A stretch of DNA of 64,000 bases from Pseudomonas cremoricolorata (GTDB lineage: Bacteria > Pseudomonadota > Gammaproteobacteria > Pseudomonadales > Pseudomonadaceae): contig NZ_CP009455.1 of the NCBI RefSeq assembly GCF_000759535.1, positions 124,001 to 188,000 of the forward strand. The letters are read 5' to 3'. Positions 48,114-57,847 of this stretch are shown here, one piece after another. The notes beneath the pieces are model-generated. The model was not told the DNA's origin and did no database searches. It saw nothing but the letters and a program-made list of their open reading frames with translations. Each line of letters begins with the position of its first letter. Position 1 is the stretch's first letter. The translations under genes were made by a program, and so were the position numbers.

Positions 48114-50165
48114 ATGCTCCGTTTTTCGTTCACCCTTTCCCCCCTGGCCGCCGCGCTGTGCCTGGCGTCGATGTCCAGCCAGGCGCTGGAACTGCAACCC
48201 CAGGTGATCACCGCCAACCCGCTGGGTAGCGCACAACTGGCCGCGCCCAGCACCGTCCTGGAAGGCGATGAGCTGCTGCAACAGCAGCACTCCAGCCTTG
48301 GCGAAACCCTCAACAAGCAACCCGGCGTGGCCTCCACCTGGTTCGGACCCGGTGCCAGCCGCCCGGTGATCCGCGGCCTGGACGGCGACCGCATCCGTAT
48401 CCTGCGCAATGGCGTCGGCGCGCTGGACGCCTCATCGCTGTCGTATGACCACGCCGTGCCACTGGACCCCAACAGCGTCGAGCGCATCGAAATCGTCCGC
48501 GGCCCCGCAGCGCTGCTGTATGGCGGCAACGCCATTGGTGGAGTGGTCAACACCTTCGACAACCGCATCCCCAGCTCACCCATCGACGGCATTCATGGCG
48601 CCGGGGAGTTGCGCTACGGCGGCGCCGACACCACCCGCAGCAGCGCCGGCAAGCTGGAAGCCGGTGACGGCACCTTCGCCCTGCACCTCGATGCCAACAG
48701 CCGTCAGTTCAACGATCTGCGTATTCCAGGCTATGCCAAGCGCAGCAACCTGCGCGATGCAGATGATCCGGGCCGCAAAGGCCGTCTGGAAAACAGCGAC
48801 GGACGCCAGGACGGCGGCGCCATCGGCGGCTCGTACAACTGGGAGCACGGCTACACGGGGCTTTCGTACAGCCGCTACGACAGCAACTACGGCTCTGTGG
48901 CCGAGCCGGGCGTGCGCCTGGACATGCAGCAAGACCATTACGCCTTCACATCGGAACTGCGCGACTTGGCAGGCCCGTTCACCTCGCTGAAGTTCGACGC
49001 CGGCTACACCGACTACCAGCACCGCGAAATCGAAAGTGGCGAGGTGCACACCACCTTCAAGAACAAGGGCTATGAAGCCCGTGTGGAGGCGCGCCACCAG
49101 CCGCTGGGGCCGCTGGAAGGAGTCATCGGTGCACATCTATCGCGTAACGAGTTCTCCGCGTTGGGCGAGGAAGCCTTCGTGCCGCACACCAATACCGACA
49201 GCCTGGCGCTGTTCCTGCTGGAGCAGTGGCAGGCCACCGAGCGCCTGAACCTGAGCTTCGGCAGCCGCCTGGAACACACCCGCGTCGACCCCGACGCCAA
49301 AGGCAACGCCACCTTCGCCGCGGCCGACAGCACCAGCAGCTTCAATGCCCTGAGCCTATCCTCTGGGGCGGTGTACCAGCTTGATCCGGTGTGGGCCCTG
49401 GCCGGAAACCTGGGCTATACCGAGCGCGCGCCGACCTTCTACGAGCTGTATGCCGACGGTGCCCATGTGGCTACCGGCGCGTATGAGGTGGGCGATGCAG
49501 GCCTGAACAAGGAAAAGGCGCTGTCCGCCGACGTGGCCCTGCGTTTCGACAACGGCACCCACAAGGGCTCGGTGGGTGTGTTCTATAGCCACTTTCGCAA
49601 TTACATCGGCCTGATCGGCAGCGGCAACCTGCGTGAAGGCCATGAGCATGACCATGGCGATGACGATCACGACGATGACCATGACCACGAGCACGGTGAA
49701 ATCCCCGAGTACCTGTACCAGGGCGTGCGCGCACGCTTCTACGGCATCGAGGCCCAGGATCGCTGGCAACTGGCCGACAACCAATATGGTCAGTTCGCCC
49801 TGGAACTGTCCGGTGACTACACCCGCGCGAAGAACCTCGACAGCGGCCAGCCGCTGCCGCGCATTGCCCCGTTGCGCCTGAACAGCGGGCTGTTGTGGTC
49901 GAAGGATCGCTGGCAGGCGCGGGTCGATGTGCAGCACGCCGCCGCGCAGCGGCGCACGCCCGAGAACGAAAGCCACACCGCCGGCTACACCACCTTGGGC
50001 GCCAGCGTCGGCTACCGCTTCGACATCGGTGAAAGCCAATGGCTGGCCTTCGTTCGCGGTGAGAACCTCACCGACCAGACCGTGCGCTACGCCAGCTCGA
50101 TCCTGCGTGACGTCGCACCGGCCCCTGGGCGCAGCGTCGAGGTGGGCCTGCGCACCTCGTTCTGA
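48114..50165 (+). CDS. znuD: TonB-dependent outer-membrane zinc receptor (ZnuD-like)
   Basis: A 683-residue TonB-dependent receptor. Signal peptide about residues 1-23; plug domain from about 30 (TVLEGDELLQQQHSSLGETLNKQPGV, RPVIRGLDGDRIRIL, LLYGGNAIGGVV); the rest is a beta-barrel ending in F (RTSF). A surface loop at about 510-528 contains a dense His/Asp cluster (GHEHDHGDDDHDD and on), the hallmark of ZnuD zinc receptors. A Zur-box-like site lies upstream. It should import zinc across the outer membrane with TonB energy. Confidence 0.88.
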   Translation: MLRFSFTLSPLAAALCLASMSSQALELQPQVITANPLGSAQLAAPSTVLEGDELLQQQHSSLGETLNKQPGVASTWFGPGASRPVIRGLDGDRIRILRNGVGALDASSLSYDHAVPLDPNSVERIEIVRGPAALLYGGNAIGGVVNTFDNRIPSSPIDGIHGAGELRYGGADTTRSSAGKLEAGDGTFALHLDANSRQFNDLRIPGYAKRSNLRDADDPGRKGRLENSDGRQDGGAIGGSYNWEHGYTGLSYSRYDSNYGSVAEPGVRLDMQQDHYAFTSELRDLAGPFTSLKFDAGYTDYQHREIESGEVHTTFKNKGYEARVEARHQPLGPLEGVIGAHLSRNEFSALGEEAFVPHTNTDSLALFLLEQWQATERLNLSFGSRLEHTRVDPDAKGNATFAAADSTSSFNALSLSSGAVYQLDPVWALAGNLGYTERAPTFYELYADGAHVATGAYEVGDAGLNKEKALSADVALRFDNGTHKGSVGVFYSHFRNYIGLIGSGNLREGHEHDHGDDDHDDDHDHEHGEIPEYLYQGVRARFYGIEAQDRWQLADNQYGQFALELSGDYTRAKNLDSGQPLPRIAPLRLNSGLLWSKDRWQARVDVQHAAAQRRTPENESHTAGYTTLGASVGYRFDIGESQWLAFVRGENLTDQTVRYASSILRDVAPAPGRSVEVGLRTSF

Positions 50166-50220
50166 TCTGACCCAGCCTGTGCCGGGCGCGTGCAATACGC
50201 GTCCGGTAGCGGTTAAATAA

Positions 50221-50251
50221 GGGCACTGTTACCGCCCCGGCAACAGTGCCC
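50221..50251 (+). terminator. Inverted repeat, probable znuD terminator
   Basis: GGGCACTGTT and its exact complement AACAGTGCCC, 11-base loop, 56 bases after the znuD stop. The T-run (ATTTTGTCTTTTTTT) starts about 8 bases later, so termination could be weak or read-through into oprB could occur. Confidence 0.65.
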
Positions 50252-50383
50252 TGCGACATTTTGTCTTTTTTTCCGTTGCGTTCCTCTATATCCTTCGCGC
50301 CACGCTGAAACGCTTCAGCTTCACTTTTTTTGATTCCGCATCGAGGTCGCTTGCGCCCTCGAGGCCTTCGGCATGCTTCGACA

Positions 50384-51751
50384 ATGACAAGACAGCGCTA
50401 TCTTTCGCTCAACCTGCCTCGCCCCACCCTGCTCGCCCTGACCCTCTACCCCATGCTCGCAGCCCTGACGCCCAGTGCCGCAGCGCACGATGCGTTCGAT
50501 AGCCAATCGCCATGGATGCTCGGTGACTGGAACGGCAGCCGTAGCCAGTTACTCGAAAAAGGCTACGACTTCACCCTCGGCTACACCGGTGAAGTCGGCG
50601 CCAACCTGCAGGGTGGCTACGACCACGACCGCAGCGCCCGCTACAGCGATCAGTTCACCCTGGGCAGCCATTTCGATCTGGCCAAAATCGCTGGCTGGGC
50701 CGACACCGATGCCCAGTTGACCATCACCGAGCGCAGCGGCCGCAATATCAGCAACGACCGCATCAACGACCCGCGGGTCGGCGGCTTCACCTCGGCCCAG
50801 GAAGTCTGGGGCCGCGGGCAGACCTGGCGGCTGACGCAGATGTGGGTTCGACAGAAGTATTTCGAGGGCGCGCTGGACGTGAAAGTCGGCCGCTTCGGCG
50901 AGGGCGAGGACTTCAACAGCTTCCCCTGCGACTTCCAGAACCTGGCCTTCTGCGGCTCGCAGGTGGGCAACTGGGTCGGCGGCATCTGGTACAACTGGCC
51001 GGTGAGCCAGTGGGCGTTGCGGGTCAAGTACCACCTCACGCCGGAGCTGTTCGTGCAGGTCGGCGCGTTCGAGCAGAACCCCTCGAACTTGGAAACCGGC
51101 AATGGCTTCAAGCTCAGCGGCAGCGGCACGCAAGGTGCGCTGATCCCCGTCGAACTGGTGTGGAAGCCCAAGGTCAATGGCCTTGAGGGCGAGTACCGCG
51201 CCGGCTACTACTATAGTAACGCCAGGGCGCAAGACGTCCTCGACGACAGCCATGGACAGCCAGCCGCCAGCAGCGGCAACGCCTACCGCAGCCGTGCCAG
51301 CAAGCACGGTGTGTGGCTTGGCGTGCAGCAGCAGGTAAGCGCGAAGGCCTCCGATGCCTCGCGCGGCCTGAGCCTGTTCGCCAATGCCACCGCTCACGAC
51401 AAGAAGACCAACGTGATCGACCACTACCTGCAGGCGGGCCTGGTGTACCGCGGCCCGTTCGACGCAAGGCCCAAGGACGACCTCGGCTTCGCCGTGGCCC
51501 AGGTGCACGTCAACCCGGCGTTTCGCAAGAATGCGCGTCTGGCCAACGAGGCTGCGGGGCTCAATGACTACGCCGACCCGGCGTTCCTGCCAGTTCAGGA
51601 CACCGAATACAGCGCTGAACTCAACTATGGCGTGCACGTGGCCAACTGGCTCACCGTGCGTCCCAACCTGCAGTACATCCGCCATCCAGGTGGGGTTAGC
51701 CAGGTCGACGACGCGCTGGTGGCCGGCGTGAAGATTCAGAGCAGCTTTTGA
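50384..51751 (+). CDS. oprB: Carbohydrate-selective porin (OprB family)
   Basis: A 455-residue outer-membrane porin for glucose and related sugars. A signal peptide of about 33 residues ends near PSAAA, then the mature protein shows the OprB opening WMLGDWNGSRSQLLEKGYDF and alternating beta-strand patterns through to a C-terminal Phe (KIQSSF). The ATG at 50384 is chosen; open codons upstream are not signal-like. It lies 39 bases before gcd, so glucose entry and its periplasmic oxidation are co-expressed. Confidence 0.92.
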   Translation: MTRQRYLSLNLPRPTLLALTLYPMLAALTPSAAAHDAFDSQSPWMLGDWNGSRSQLLEKGYDFTLGYTGEVGANLQGGYDHDRSARYSDQFTLGSHFDLAKIAGWADTDAQLTITERSGRNISNDRINDPRVGGFTSAQEVWGRGQTWRLTQMWVRQKYFEGALDVKVGRFGEGEDFNSFPCDFQNLAFCGSQVGNWVGGIWYNWPVSQWALRVKYHLTPELFVQVGAFEQNPSNLETGNGFKLSGSGTQGALIPVELVWKPKVNGLEGEYRAGYYYSNARAQDVLDDSHGQPAASSGNAYRSRASKHGVWLGVQQQVSAKASDASRGLSLFANATAHDKKTNVIDHYLQAGLVYRGPFDARPKDDLGFAVAQVHVNPAFRKNARLANEAAGLNDYADPAFLPVQDTEYSAELNYGVHVANWLTVRPNLQYIRHPGGVSQVDDALVAGVKIQSSF

Positions 51752-51790
51752 TCATCTTTCGATTTCTACTGACCTACGGAGAACACCCCC

Positions 51791-54202
51791 ATGAGCACTG
51801 ACGGTGCCAAACCCGGCGTCCCCTGGCTGCCCCGCCTGATGGGCATTGTGCTGCTGTTGATGGGCCTGGCGCTGCTGGCTGGCGGCATCTACCTGACCCA
51901 GCTGCACGGCTCGCTGTATTACCTGATCGCAGGCGCCGGCTTCGCCCTGTCGGGCGGGTTGCTGCTGGCGCGCCGACGCCTTGGCCTGGGCCTGTACGGC
52001 CTGGTGCTGCTGGGCAGCACGGTCTGGGCACTGCTGGAAATCGGTCTGGACTGGTGGCAACTGGTACCGCGCCTGTCGTTGTGGTTCGCCCTGGGCGTGG
52101 TGTTACTGCTGCCGTGGGCGCGTCGCCCGCTGATCGGCTCTGCCAGTCGCGCCAACACCGCACTGCTGACCGTTGCGGTGATCGCCTCGGGCGCCACTGC
52201 AGTCGCCAGCCAATTCACTCACCCGGGTGAAATCCGCGGCGAACTGGGCCGTGACAGCAGCGAAATGGCCAGTGCCGCCCCGGCCATGCCCGACGGCGAA
52301 TGGCAGGCCTATGGCCGTACCGAATACGGCGACCGCTACTCGCCGCTGCGCCAGATCACTGCGCAGAACGTCGGCCGCCTCGAAGAAGCCTGGCGCATTC
52401 GCACCGGCGACCTGCCGAGCGACGATGACCCGGTCGAGCTGACCAACCAGAACACCCCGCTCAAGGTCAATGGCATGCTCTATGCCTGCACGGCGCACAG
52501 CAAGCTGCTGGCCCTGAACCCTGACACCGGTGCAGAGATCTGGCGTTACGATCCGCAGATCAAGAGCCCGACCAAGACCTTCAAAGGCTTCGCCCACATG
52601 ACCTGCCGTGGCGTTTCGTACTATGACGAAAACCGCTACGTCAGCCGCGACGGCAGTCCCGCACCGAAGATCAGCGAAGCCGGCAAACTGGTCGCCCAGG
52701 CCTGCCCACGTCGCCTCTACCTGCCGACAGCCGATGCCCGTCTGATCGCCATCAACGCCGACACCGGCAAAGTCTGCGAAGGCTTCGCCAACCAGGGCGT
52801 GGTTGATCTGACCCGCAACATCGGCCCGTTCTCGGCTGGCGGCTACTACTCCACCTCGCCCGCCGCCATCACTCGCGACCTGGTGATCATCGGCGGTCAC
52901 GTCACCGACAACGAGTCGGTCGACGAGCCATCCGGGGTGATCCGTGCCTACGACGTACACGACGGCCACCTGGTGTGGAACTGGGACAGCAACAAGCCCG
53001 AAGACACCCGTCCGCTGGGCGCCGGTGAGGTCTACACGCGCAACTCGGCGAACATGTGGTCGATCGCCAGCGTCGATGAAGAACTGGGCATGATCTACCT
53101 GCCGCTGGGCAACCAGACCCCCGACCAGTGGGGCGCCGACCGTACCCCAGGCGCGGAGAAGTACAGCGCTGGCGTGGTCGCCCTGGACCTGGCCACCGGC
53201 AAGCCACGCTGGAACTACCAGTTCACCCACCACGACCTGTGGGACATGGACGTTGGCAGCCAGCCGACCCTGGTGCACCTGAAGACCGACGACGGCGTCA
53301 AGCCTGCGGTCATCGTGCCGACCAAACAGGGCAGCCTGTACGTGCTGGACCGCCGCGACGGTACGCCGATCGTGCCGATCCGCGAAATTCCGGTGCCGCA
53401 AGGCGCAGTGAAGGGTGACCACACTGCACCGACCCAGGCCCGCTCCGACCTCAACCTGCTCGGCCCTGAGCTGACCGAAGAGGCCATGTGGGGCGCCACC
53501 CCGTTCGACCAGATGCTCTGCCGCATCCAGTTCCGCCAGCTGCGCTACGAAGGTCAGTACACCCCGCCGTCGGAGCAGGGTTCGCTGGTATACCCAGGCA
53601 ACGTCGGGGTATTCAACTGGGGCAGCGTGTCGGTCGATCCGGTGCGCCAGTTGCTGTTCACCTCGCCCAACTACATGGCCTTCGTGTCGAAGATGGTGCC
53701 CCGTGAGCAGGTCGCTGCCGGCAGCAAGCGGATGAGCGAAACCAGCGGCGTGCAGCCCAACACCGGCGCGCCCTATGCCGTGACCATGCACCCGTTCCTC
53801 TCGCCCATCGGCCTGCCATGCCAGGCGCCGGCCTGGGGTTATGTGGCGGCCATCGACCTGTTCACCAACAAGGTGGTGTGGAAGCACAAGAACGGCACCA
53901 CCCGTGACAGCACCCCGGTGCCGATCGGTCTGCCGGTCGGCGTGCCGAGCATGGGCGGCTCGATCGTCACCGCAGGCGGCGTTGGTTTCCTCAGCGGCAC
54001 CCTCGACCAGTACCTGCGCGCCTACGACGTCAACGACGGCAAGGAGCTGTGGAAAGGCCGCCTGCCGGCAGGTGGTCAGGCCACGCCGATGACCTATACC
54101 GGTGAAGACGGCAAGCAATATGTGCTGGTGACCGCCGGTGGCCATGGCTCGCTGGGCACCAAGATGGGTGACTACATCATCGCCTACAAGCTGGCTGACT
54201 GA
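51791..54202 (+). CDS. gcd: Membrane-bound PQQ-dependent glucose dehydrogenase
   Basis: Oxidises glucose to gluconolactone in the periplasm and passes electrons to ubiquinone. The 803-residue protein has five N-terminal membrane helices (residues about 14-140), then a quinoprotein beta-propeller (DGEWQAYGRTEYGDRYSPL, WNYQFTHHDLWDMDVGSQP with the PQQ-site tryptophan region, VSFLSGTLD-like repeats). PQQ synthesis genes are not in the window. It follows oprB directly, so it is probably in the same operon. Confidence 0.96.
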   Translation: MSTDGAKPGVPWLPRLMGIVLLLMGLALLAGGIYLTQLHGSLYYLIAGAGFALSGGLLLARRRLGLGLYGLVLLGSTVWALLEIGLDWWQLVPRLSLWFALGVVLLLPWARRPLIGSASRANTALLTVAVIASGATAVASQFTHPGEIRGELGRDSSEMASAAPAMPDGEWQAYGRTEYGDRYSPLRQITAQNVGRLEEAWRIRTGDLPSDDDPVELTNQNTPLKVNGMLYACTAHSKLLALNPDTGAEIWRYDPQIKSPTKTFKGFAHMTCRGVSYYDENRYVSRDGSPAPKISEAGKLVAQACPRRLYLPTADARLIAINADTGKVCEGFANQGVVDLTRNIGPFSAGGYYSTSPAAITRDLVIIGGHVTDNESVDEPSGVIRAYDVHDGHLVWNWDSNKPEDTRPLGAGEVYTRNSANMWSIASVDEELGMIYLPLGNQTPDQWGADRTPGAEKYSAGVVALDLATGKPRWNYQFTHHDLWDMDVGSQPTLVHLKTDDGVKPAVIVPTKQGSLYVLDRRDGTPIVPIREIPVPQGAVKGDHTAPTQARSDLNLLGPELTEEAMWGATPFDQMLCRIQFRQLRYEGQYTPPSEQGSLVYPGNVGVFNWGSVSVDPVRQLLFTSPNYMAFVSKMVPREQVAAGSKRMSETSGVQPNTGAPYAVTMHPFLSPIGLPCQAPAWGYVAAIDLFTNKVVWKHKNGTTRDSTPVPIGLPVGVPSMGGSIVTAGGVGFLSGTLDQYLRAYDVNDGKELWKGRLPAGGQATPMTYTGEDGKQYVLVTAGGHGSLGTKMGDYIIAYKLAD

Positions 54203-54357
54203 AGACCAGCCTCAAGGCCGCGCGCCCCACTTGCGGGGCGCCTCTGCCAAGGCGCGCAGCCCTGCGCGCCGCGGCGCTTGCCATGCCCAGCACTCGCCAT
54301 TGAAACCACTCACCCGCTGCCCCATCTAAGCACCATAGCCAATCACGCAGGTGCCCC

Positions 54358-56781
54358 ATGAGCGACCAGCAGGATCTTCCTGATCATTCCGACGAAAGCG
54401 ACGAAGTCGAACATATCGAGGCCGATGCCGAGGCCGGCCGCTTCCTCGCCCTGCCAGGCCAGCAACTGCCGGACAAGGTCTACGTCATCCCGATTCACAA
54501 CCGCCCGTTCTTCCCCGCCCAGGTGTTGCCGGTCATCGTCAACGAAGAGCCGTGGGCCGAGACCCTCGACCTGGTCGCCAAGACTCCACACCACTCGCTG
54601 GCGCTGTTCTTCATGGATACTCCAGCCGAAGACCACCGCCATTTCGACACCAAGGCGCTTCCCGAGTACGGCACGCTGGTCAAGGTGCACCACGCTAGCA
54701 AGGAAAATGGCAAGCTGCAGTTCGTCGCCCAGGGCCTGACCCGCGTACGCATCCGCACCTGGCTCAAGCACCACCGTCCCCCGTATCTGGTCGAGGTCGA
54801 GTACCCGCGCCAGCTCTCCGAGCCGACCGATGAGGTCAAGGCCTACGGCATGGCGCTGATCAACGCGATCAAGGAACTGCTGCCGCTCAACCCGCTGTAC
54901 AGCGAAGAGCTGAAGAACTACCTCAACCGCTTCAGCCCCAACGACCCCTCGCCCCTCACCGACTTCGCCGCCGCGCTGACCTCGGCCACCGGCGTGCAGT
55001 TGCAGGAAGTGCTCGATTGCGTGCCGATGCTCAAGCGCATGGAAAAAGTCCTGCCGATGCTGCGCAAGGAGGTCGAGGTCGCGCACCTGCAGAACGAGAT
55101 CTCCGCCGAGGTCAATCGCCAGGTCGGCGAGCATCAACGCCAGTTCTTCCTCAAGGAACAGCTCAAGGTCATTCAGCAGGAACTGGGCCTGAGCAAGGAC
55201 GACCGCAGCGCCGACCTCGAGCAGTTCCAGCAGCGTCTGCAAGAAAAGAAAGTCCCCGAACAGGCGCAAAAGCGCATCGACGAGGAAATGGGCAAGCTTG
55301 CGATCCTGGAAACCGGCTCGCCCGAATACGCCGTGACCCGCAACTACCTCGACTGGGCCACCGCCCTGCCGTGGGGGGTGTACGGCGACGACAAGCTCGA
55401 CCTCAAGCACGCACGCAAAGTGCTCGACCAGCACCATGCCGGGCTGGACGATATCAAGGAACGGATTCTCGAATTCCTGGCCGTCGGCGCCTGGAAAGGC
55501 GAGATCAGCGGCTCGATCGTGCTGTTGGTCGGCCCGCCTGGTGTGGGCAAGACCAGCGTCGGCAAATCCATCGCCGAGTCCCTGGGCCGACCGTTCTACC
55601 GCTTCAGCCTCGGCGGCATGCGCGACGAGGCGGAAATCAAGGGTCACCGCCGCACCTATATCGGCGCCCAACCGGGCAAGCTGGTGCAGGCGCTGAAGGA
55701 TGTCGAGGTGATGAACCCGGTGATCATGCTCGACGAGATCGACAAGATGGGCCAGAGCTACCAGGGCGATCCGGCCTCGGCCTTGCTGGAAACCCTCGAC
55801 CCGGAGCAGAACGTCGAATTCCTCGACCACTACCTCGACCTGCGCCTGGATTTGTCCAAGGTGCTGTTCGTGTGCACCGCCAATACCCTCGACTCGATCC
55901 CAGGCCCCCTGCTCGACCGTATGGAAGTGATTCGCCTCTCGGGCTACATCACCGAAGAAAAACTCGCCATCGCCAAGCGCCACTTGTGGCCCAAGCAACT
56001 GGCCAAGGCCGGGGTGGCCAAGACCAGCCTGAGCATCAGCGACACCGCGCTGCGCCAGGTGATCGAGGGCTATGCCCGCGAGGCCGGCGTGCGTCAGCTG
56101 GAAAAGCAATTGGGCAAACTGGTGCGCAAGGCCGTGCTCAAGCTGCTGGAAAACCCCGAGGCGAAACTCAAGATCGGCCCTAAAGACCTTGAGCCTGCAC
56201 TGGGTACGCCGGTGTTTCGCAGTGAGCAGGTGCTGTCGGGTAAAGGCGTCATCACCGGGCTTGCCTGGACCAGCATGGGTGGCGCCACGTTGCCGATCGA
56301 GGCAACCCGTGTGCATACCCTCAACCGCGGCTTCAAGCTCACCGGCAAATTGGGTGATGTGATGAAGGAGTCGGCGGAAATTGCCTACAGCTATGTCAGC
56401 TCGAACCTTGCGCAATACGGCGGTGACTTGAGCTTCTTCAACGAAGCCTTTATCCACCTGCATGTGCCCGAAGGCGCCACGCCTAAGGACGGTCCCAGTG
56501 CCGGTGTGACCATGGCCAGCGCACTGCTGTCACTGGCACGCGACCAGGCGCCGAAGAAAGGCGTGGCCATGACCGGCGAGCTGACACTGACCGGTCAGGT
56601 GCTGCCCATTGGCGGGGTGCGGGAAAAAGTCATCGCTGCGCGGCGGCAGAAGATCTACGAATTGGTCCTGCCCGAAGCCAACCGTGGCGATTACAACGAA
56701 CTGCCAGAGTACCTGCGCGAAGGCTTGACCGTGCACTTTGCCAAACGCTTCAGTGACGTGGCGAAGGTCTTGTTCGGTTGA
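54358..56781 (+). CDS. lon: ATP-dependent Lon protease
   Basis: An 807-residue Lon protease for damaged and regulatory proteins. The N-terminal substrate domain is at about 45-250, the AAA+ Walker A GPPGVGKT at 392-399, and the Ser-Lys catalytic dyad Ser714 (GPSAG) and Lys757 (REKVIAA) in the C-terminal protease domain. Its N-terminus is acidic (DHSDESDEVEHIEADAE). The sequence differs from a canonical Lon by this acidic leader; it may be a second Lon of the cell, since pseudomonads often have two. Confidence 0.94.
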   Translation: MSDQQDLPDHSDESDEVEHIEADAEAGRFLALPGQQLPDKVYVIPIHNRPFFPAQVLPVIVNEEPWAETLDLVAKTPHHSLALFFMDTPAEDHRHFDTKALPEYGTLVKVHHASKENGKLQFVAQGLTRVRIRTWLKHHRPPYLVEVEYPRQLSEPTDEVKAYGMALINAIKELLPLNPLYSEELKNYLNRFSPNDPSPLTDFAAALTSATGVQLQEVLDCVPMLKRMEKVLPMLRKEVEVAHLQNEISAEVNRQVGEHQRQFFLKEQLKVIQQELGLSKDDRSADLEQFQQRLQEKKVPEQAQKRIDEEMGKLAILETGSPEYAVTRNYLDWATALPWGVYGDDKLDLKHARKVLDQHHAGLDDIKERILEFLAVGAWKGEISGSIVLLVGPPGVGKTSVGKSIAESLGRPFYRFSLGGMRDEAEIKGHRRTYIGAQPGKLVQALKDVEVMNPVIMLDEIDKMGQSYQGDPASALLETLDPEQNVEFLDHYLDLRLDLSKVLFVCTANTLDSIPGPLLDRMEVIRLSGYITEEKLAIAKRHLWPKQLAKAGVAKTSLSISDTALRQVIEGYAREAGVRQLEKQLGKLVRKAVLKLLENPEAKLKIGPKDLEPALGTPVFRSEQVLSGKGVITGLAWTSMGGATLPIEATRVHTLNRGFKLTGKLGDVMKESAEIAYSYVSSNLAQYGGDLSFFNEAFIHLHVPEGATPKDGPSAGVTMASALLSLARDQAPKKGVAMTGELTLTGQVLPIGGVREKVIAARRQKIYELVLPEANRGDYNELPEYLREGLTVHFAKRFSDVAKVLFG

Positions 56782-56815
56782 CACGCCCCCTCCCCGCACG
56801 GTTGCCATGACACCG

Positions 56816-56838
56816 GAAGCCGCCCACTGGGCGGCTTC
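56816..56838. terminator. Terminator between lon and the toxin genes
   Basis: A perfect ten-base-pair stem GAAGCCGCCC/GGGCGGCTTC with a three-base loop, 35 bases after the lon stop and 9 before the convergent toxin B stop. Only a short T-rich tail (TTC) follows. Confidence 0.75.
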
Positions 56839-56846
56839 TTCAAGGG

Positions 56847-57830
56847 TCAGCGGGTAAGCTGAGTGACGATCTCCCGTTCGAGCGTCCTTAACCGATTGAA
56901 CGCGGTGTCCAGCGCAGCGACCCCAGCGCGGTCTGTCAGCGCCACATCAGCGATCGCTGCGTGAAGTTGCTGCAAGCCCAGCAACACGCGAGCCAGATCG
57001 CCGGCCGCTGCTTCTCGCAGACTGCTCAACTGAGGAAACTGCTCAAGCACACTCAGTTGGTCGGCCAATTCCCCATCCCTGCGACGCATCTCGCGCAGAC
57101 GTTCCTGGTCAGTCGCGATACGCGCGCGCAGACGCATTGCCTGATCGTTGAGCTGTCCGTAGCGCATACCCTCGATGATATCGCCCAGCACGTTGCGCAA
57201 GTCTTCGATGGCCTTGCTCACTGCCTGAACGGTCAGCAACGCTTCCCCTCCAGGCGCGGCGAAGGCATTGAGGGTTTCAAGCGACGGCACCACACCGCCG
57301 AACTCGATCTCCAGACCATTGTTCACGAGCGCATTGATCGAGGCTTCGACGACCTTCAAATCTTCGCCCAGGCGCGTGATTTCACCCTGCAAGGCCGTTT
57401 GCTCGGTGCTGTTACGCTCCCGCTGGCTCATGACGCGCTGCACGCTGTCATTCGGGTCGAGCAGCGGTAACGCGAGCAGTGCGAGCTGCTCGCGTCGCAC
57501 CAGGTCGATTTGTGCAGCGAGTCTACGCAAGACCGCAGAAGCCTCATCGGTAGCGAGGCTGAGCAACTCCTCGAATTCTGTAGCCTCTTGCGCAGCGAGT
57601 ATGTCGGTCAGGGCATCGGTGGAAAGCTCGGCAACCAATCGTTGTGCAGTAGCGCGCAACTGATCGCCTGCGCCTCTGAACAACGTGACATGCCGCTGAA
57701 GGATTTCCTGTTGGCTCGGGACGAATTTCAACGTGCCGCGCTGCCATAGCTGAAGGTGAGTGCGCGTTGCCTCAAGCATCGCGGTGAGGTCAGCGGCGGG
57801 TGCTTCGGGGTGCAGTTGGGTAATGGTCAT
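56847..57830 (-). CDS. xaxB: Alpha-xenorhabdolysin-type binary toxin subunit B (XaxB/YaxB-like)
   Basis: A 327-residue, almost wholly alpha-helical protein without signal peptide. Long heptad-like stretches (about 90-160 and 210-280) give the elongated four- or five-helix body of ClyA-type pore formers. The start is set at ATG 57830, seven bases after AAGGAG; an ATG two codons earlier is too close to that site. It lies about 17 bases after the companion gene, so they are translated together. In XaxAB/YaxAB, subunit B with subunit A forms the pore. The identification rests on the pair arrangement, size and helical pattern rather than a motif. Confidence 0.7.
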   Translation of the reverse strand: MTITQLHPEAPAADLTAMLEATRTHLQLWQRGTLKFVPSQQEILQRHVTLFRGAGDQLRATAQRLVAELSTDALTDILAAQEATEFEELLSLATDEASAVLRRLAAQIDLVRREQLALLALPLLDPNDSVQRVMSQRERNSTEQTALQGEITRLGEDLKVVEASINALVNNGLEIEFGGVVPSLETLNAFAAPGGEALLTVQAVSKAIEDLRNVLGDIIEGMRYGQLNDQAMRLRARIATDQERLREMRRRDGELADQLSVLEQFPQLSSLREAAAGDLARVLLGLQQLHAAIADVALTDRAGVAALDTAFNRLRTLEREIVTQLTR

Positions 57831-57847
57831 GATCATGCTCCTTGGGC

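Noticed and set aside
52103..54145. 680-codon minus-strand frame opposite gcd
   Set aside because: Shadow of gcd; the residue composition is His/Gly/Arg/Val-rich noise without motifs.
54221..54241. GC hairpin GCGCCCC/GGGGCGC after gcd
   Set aside because: No T-run, and another GC palindrome follows; function as a terminator is possible but not supported enough to list.
54343..56463. 706-codon minus-strand frame opposite lon
   Set aside because: Shadow of lon; no domain and no independent signals.
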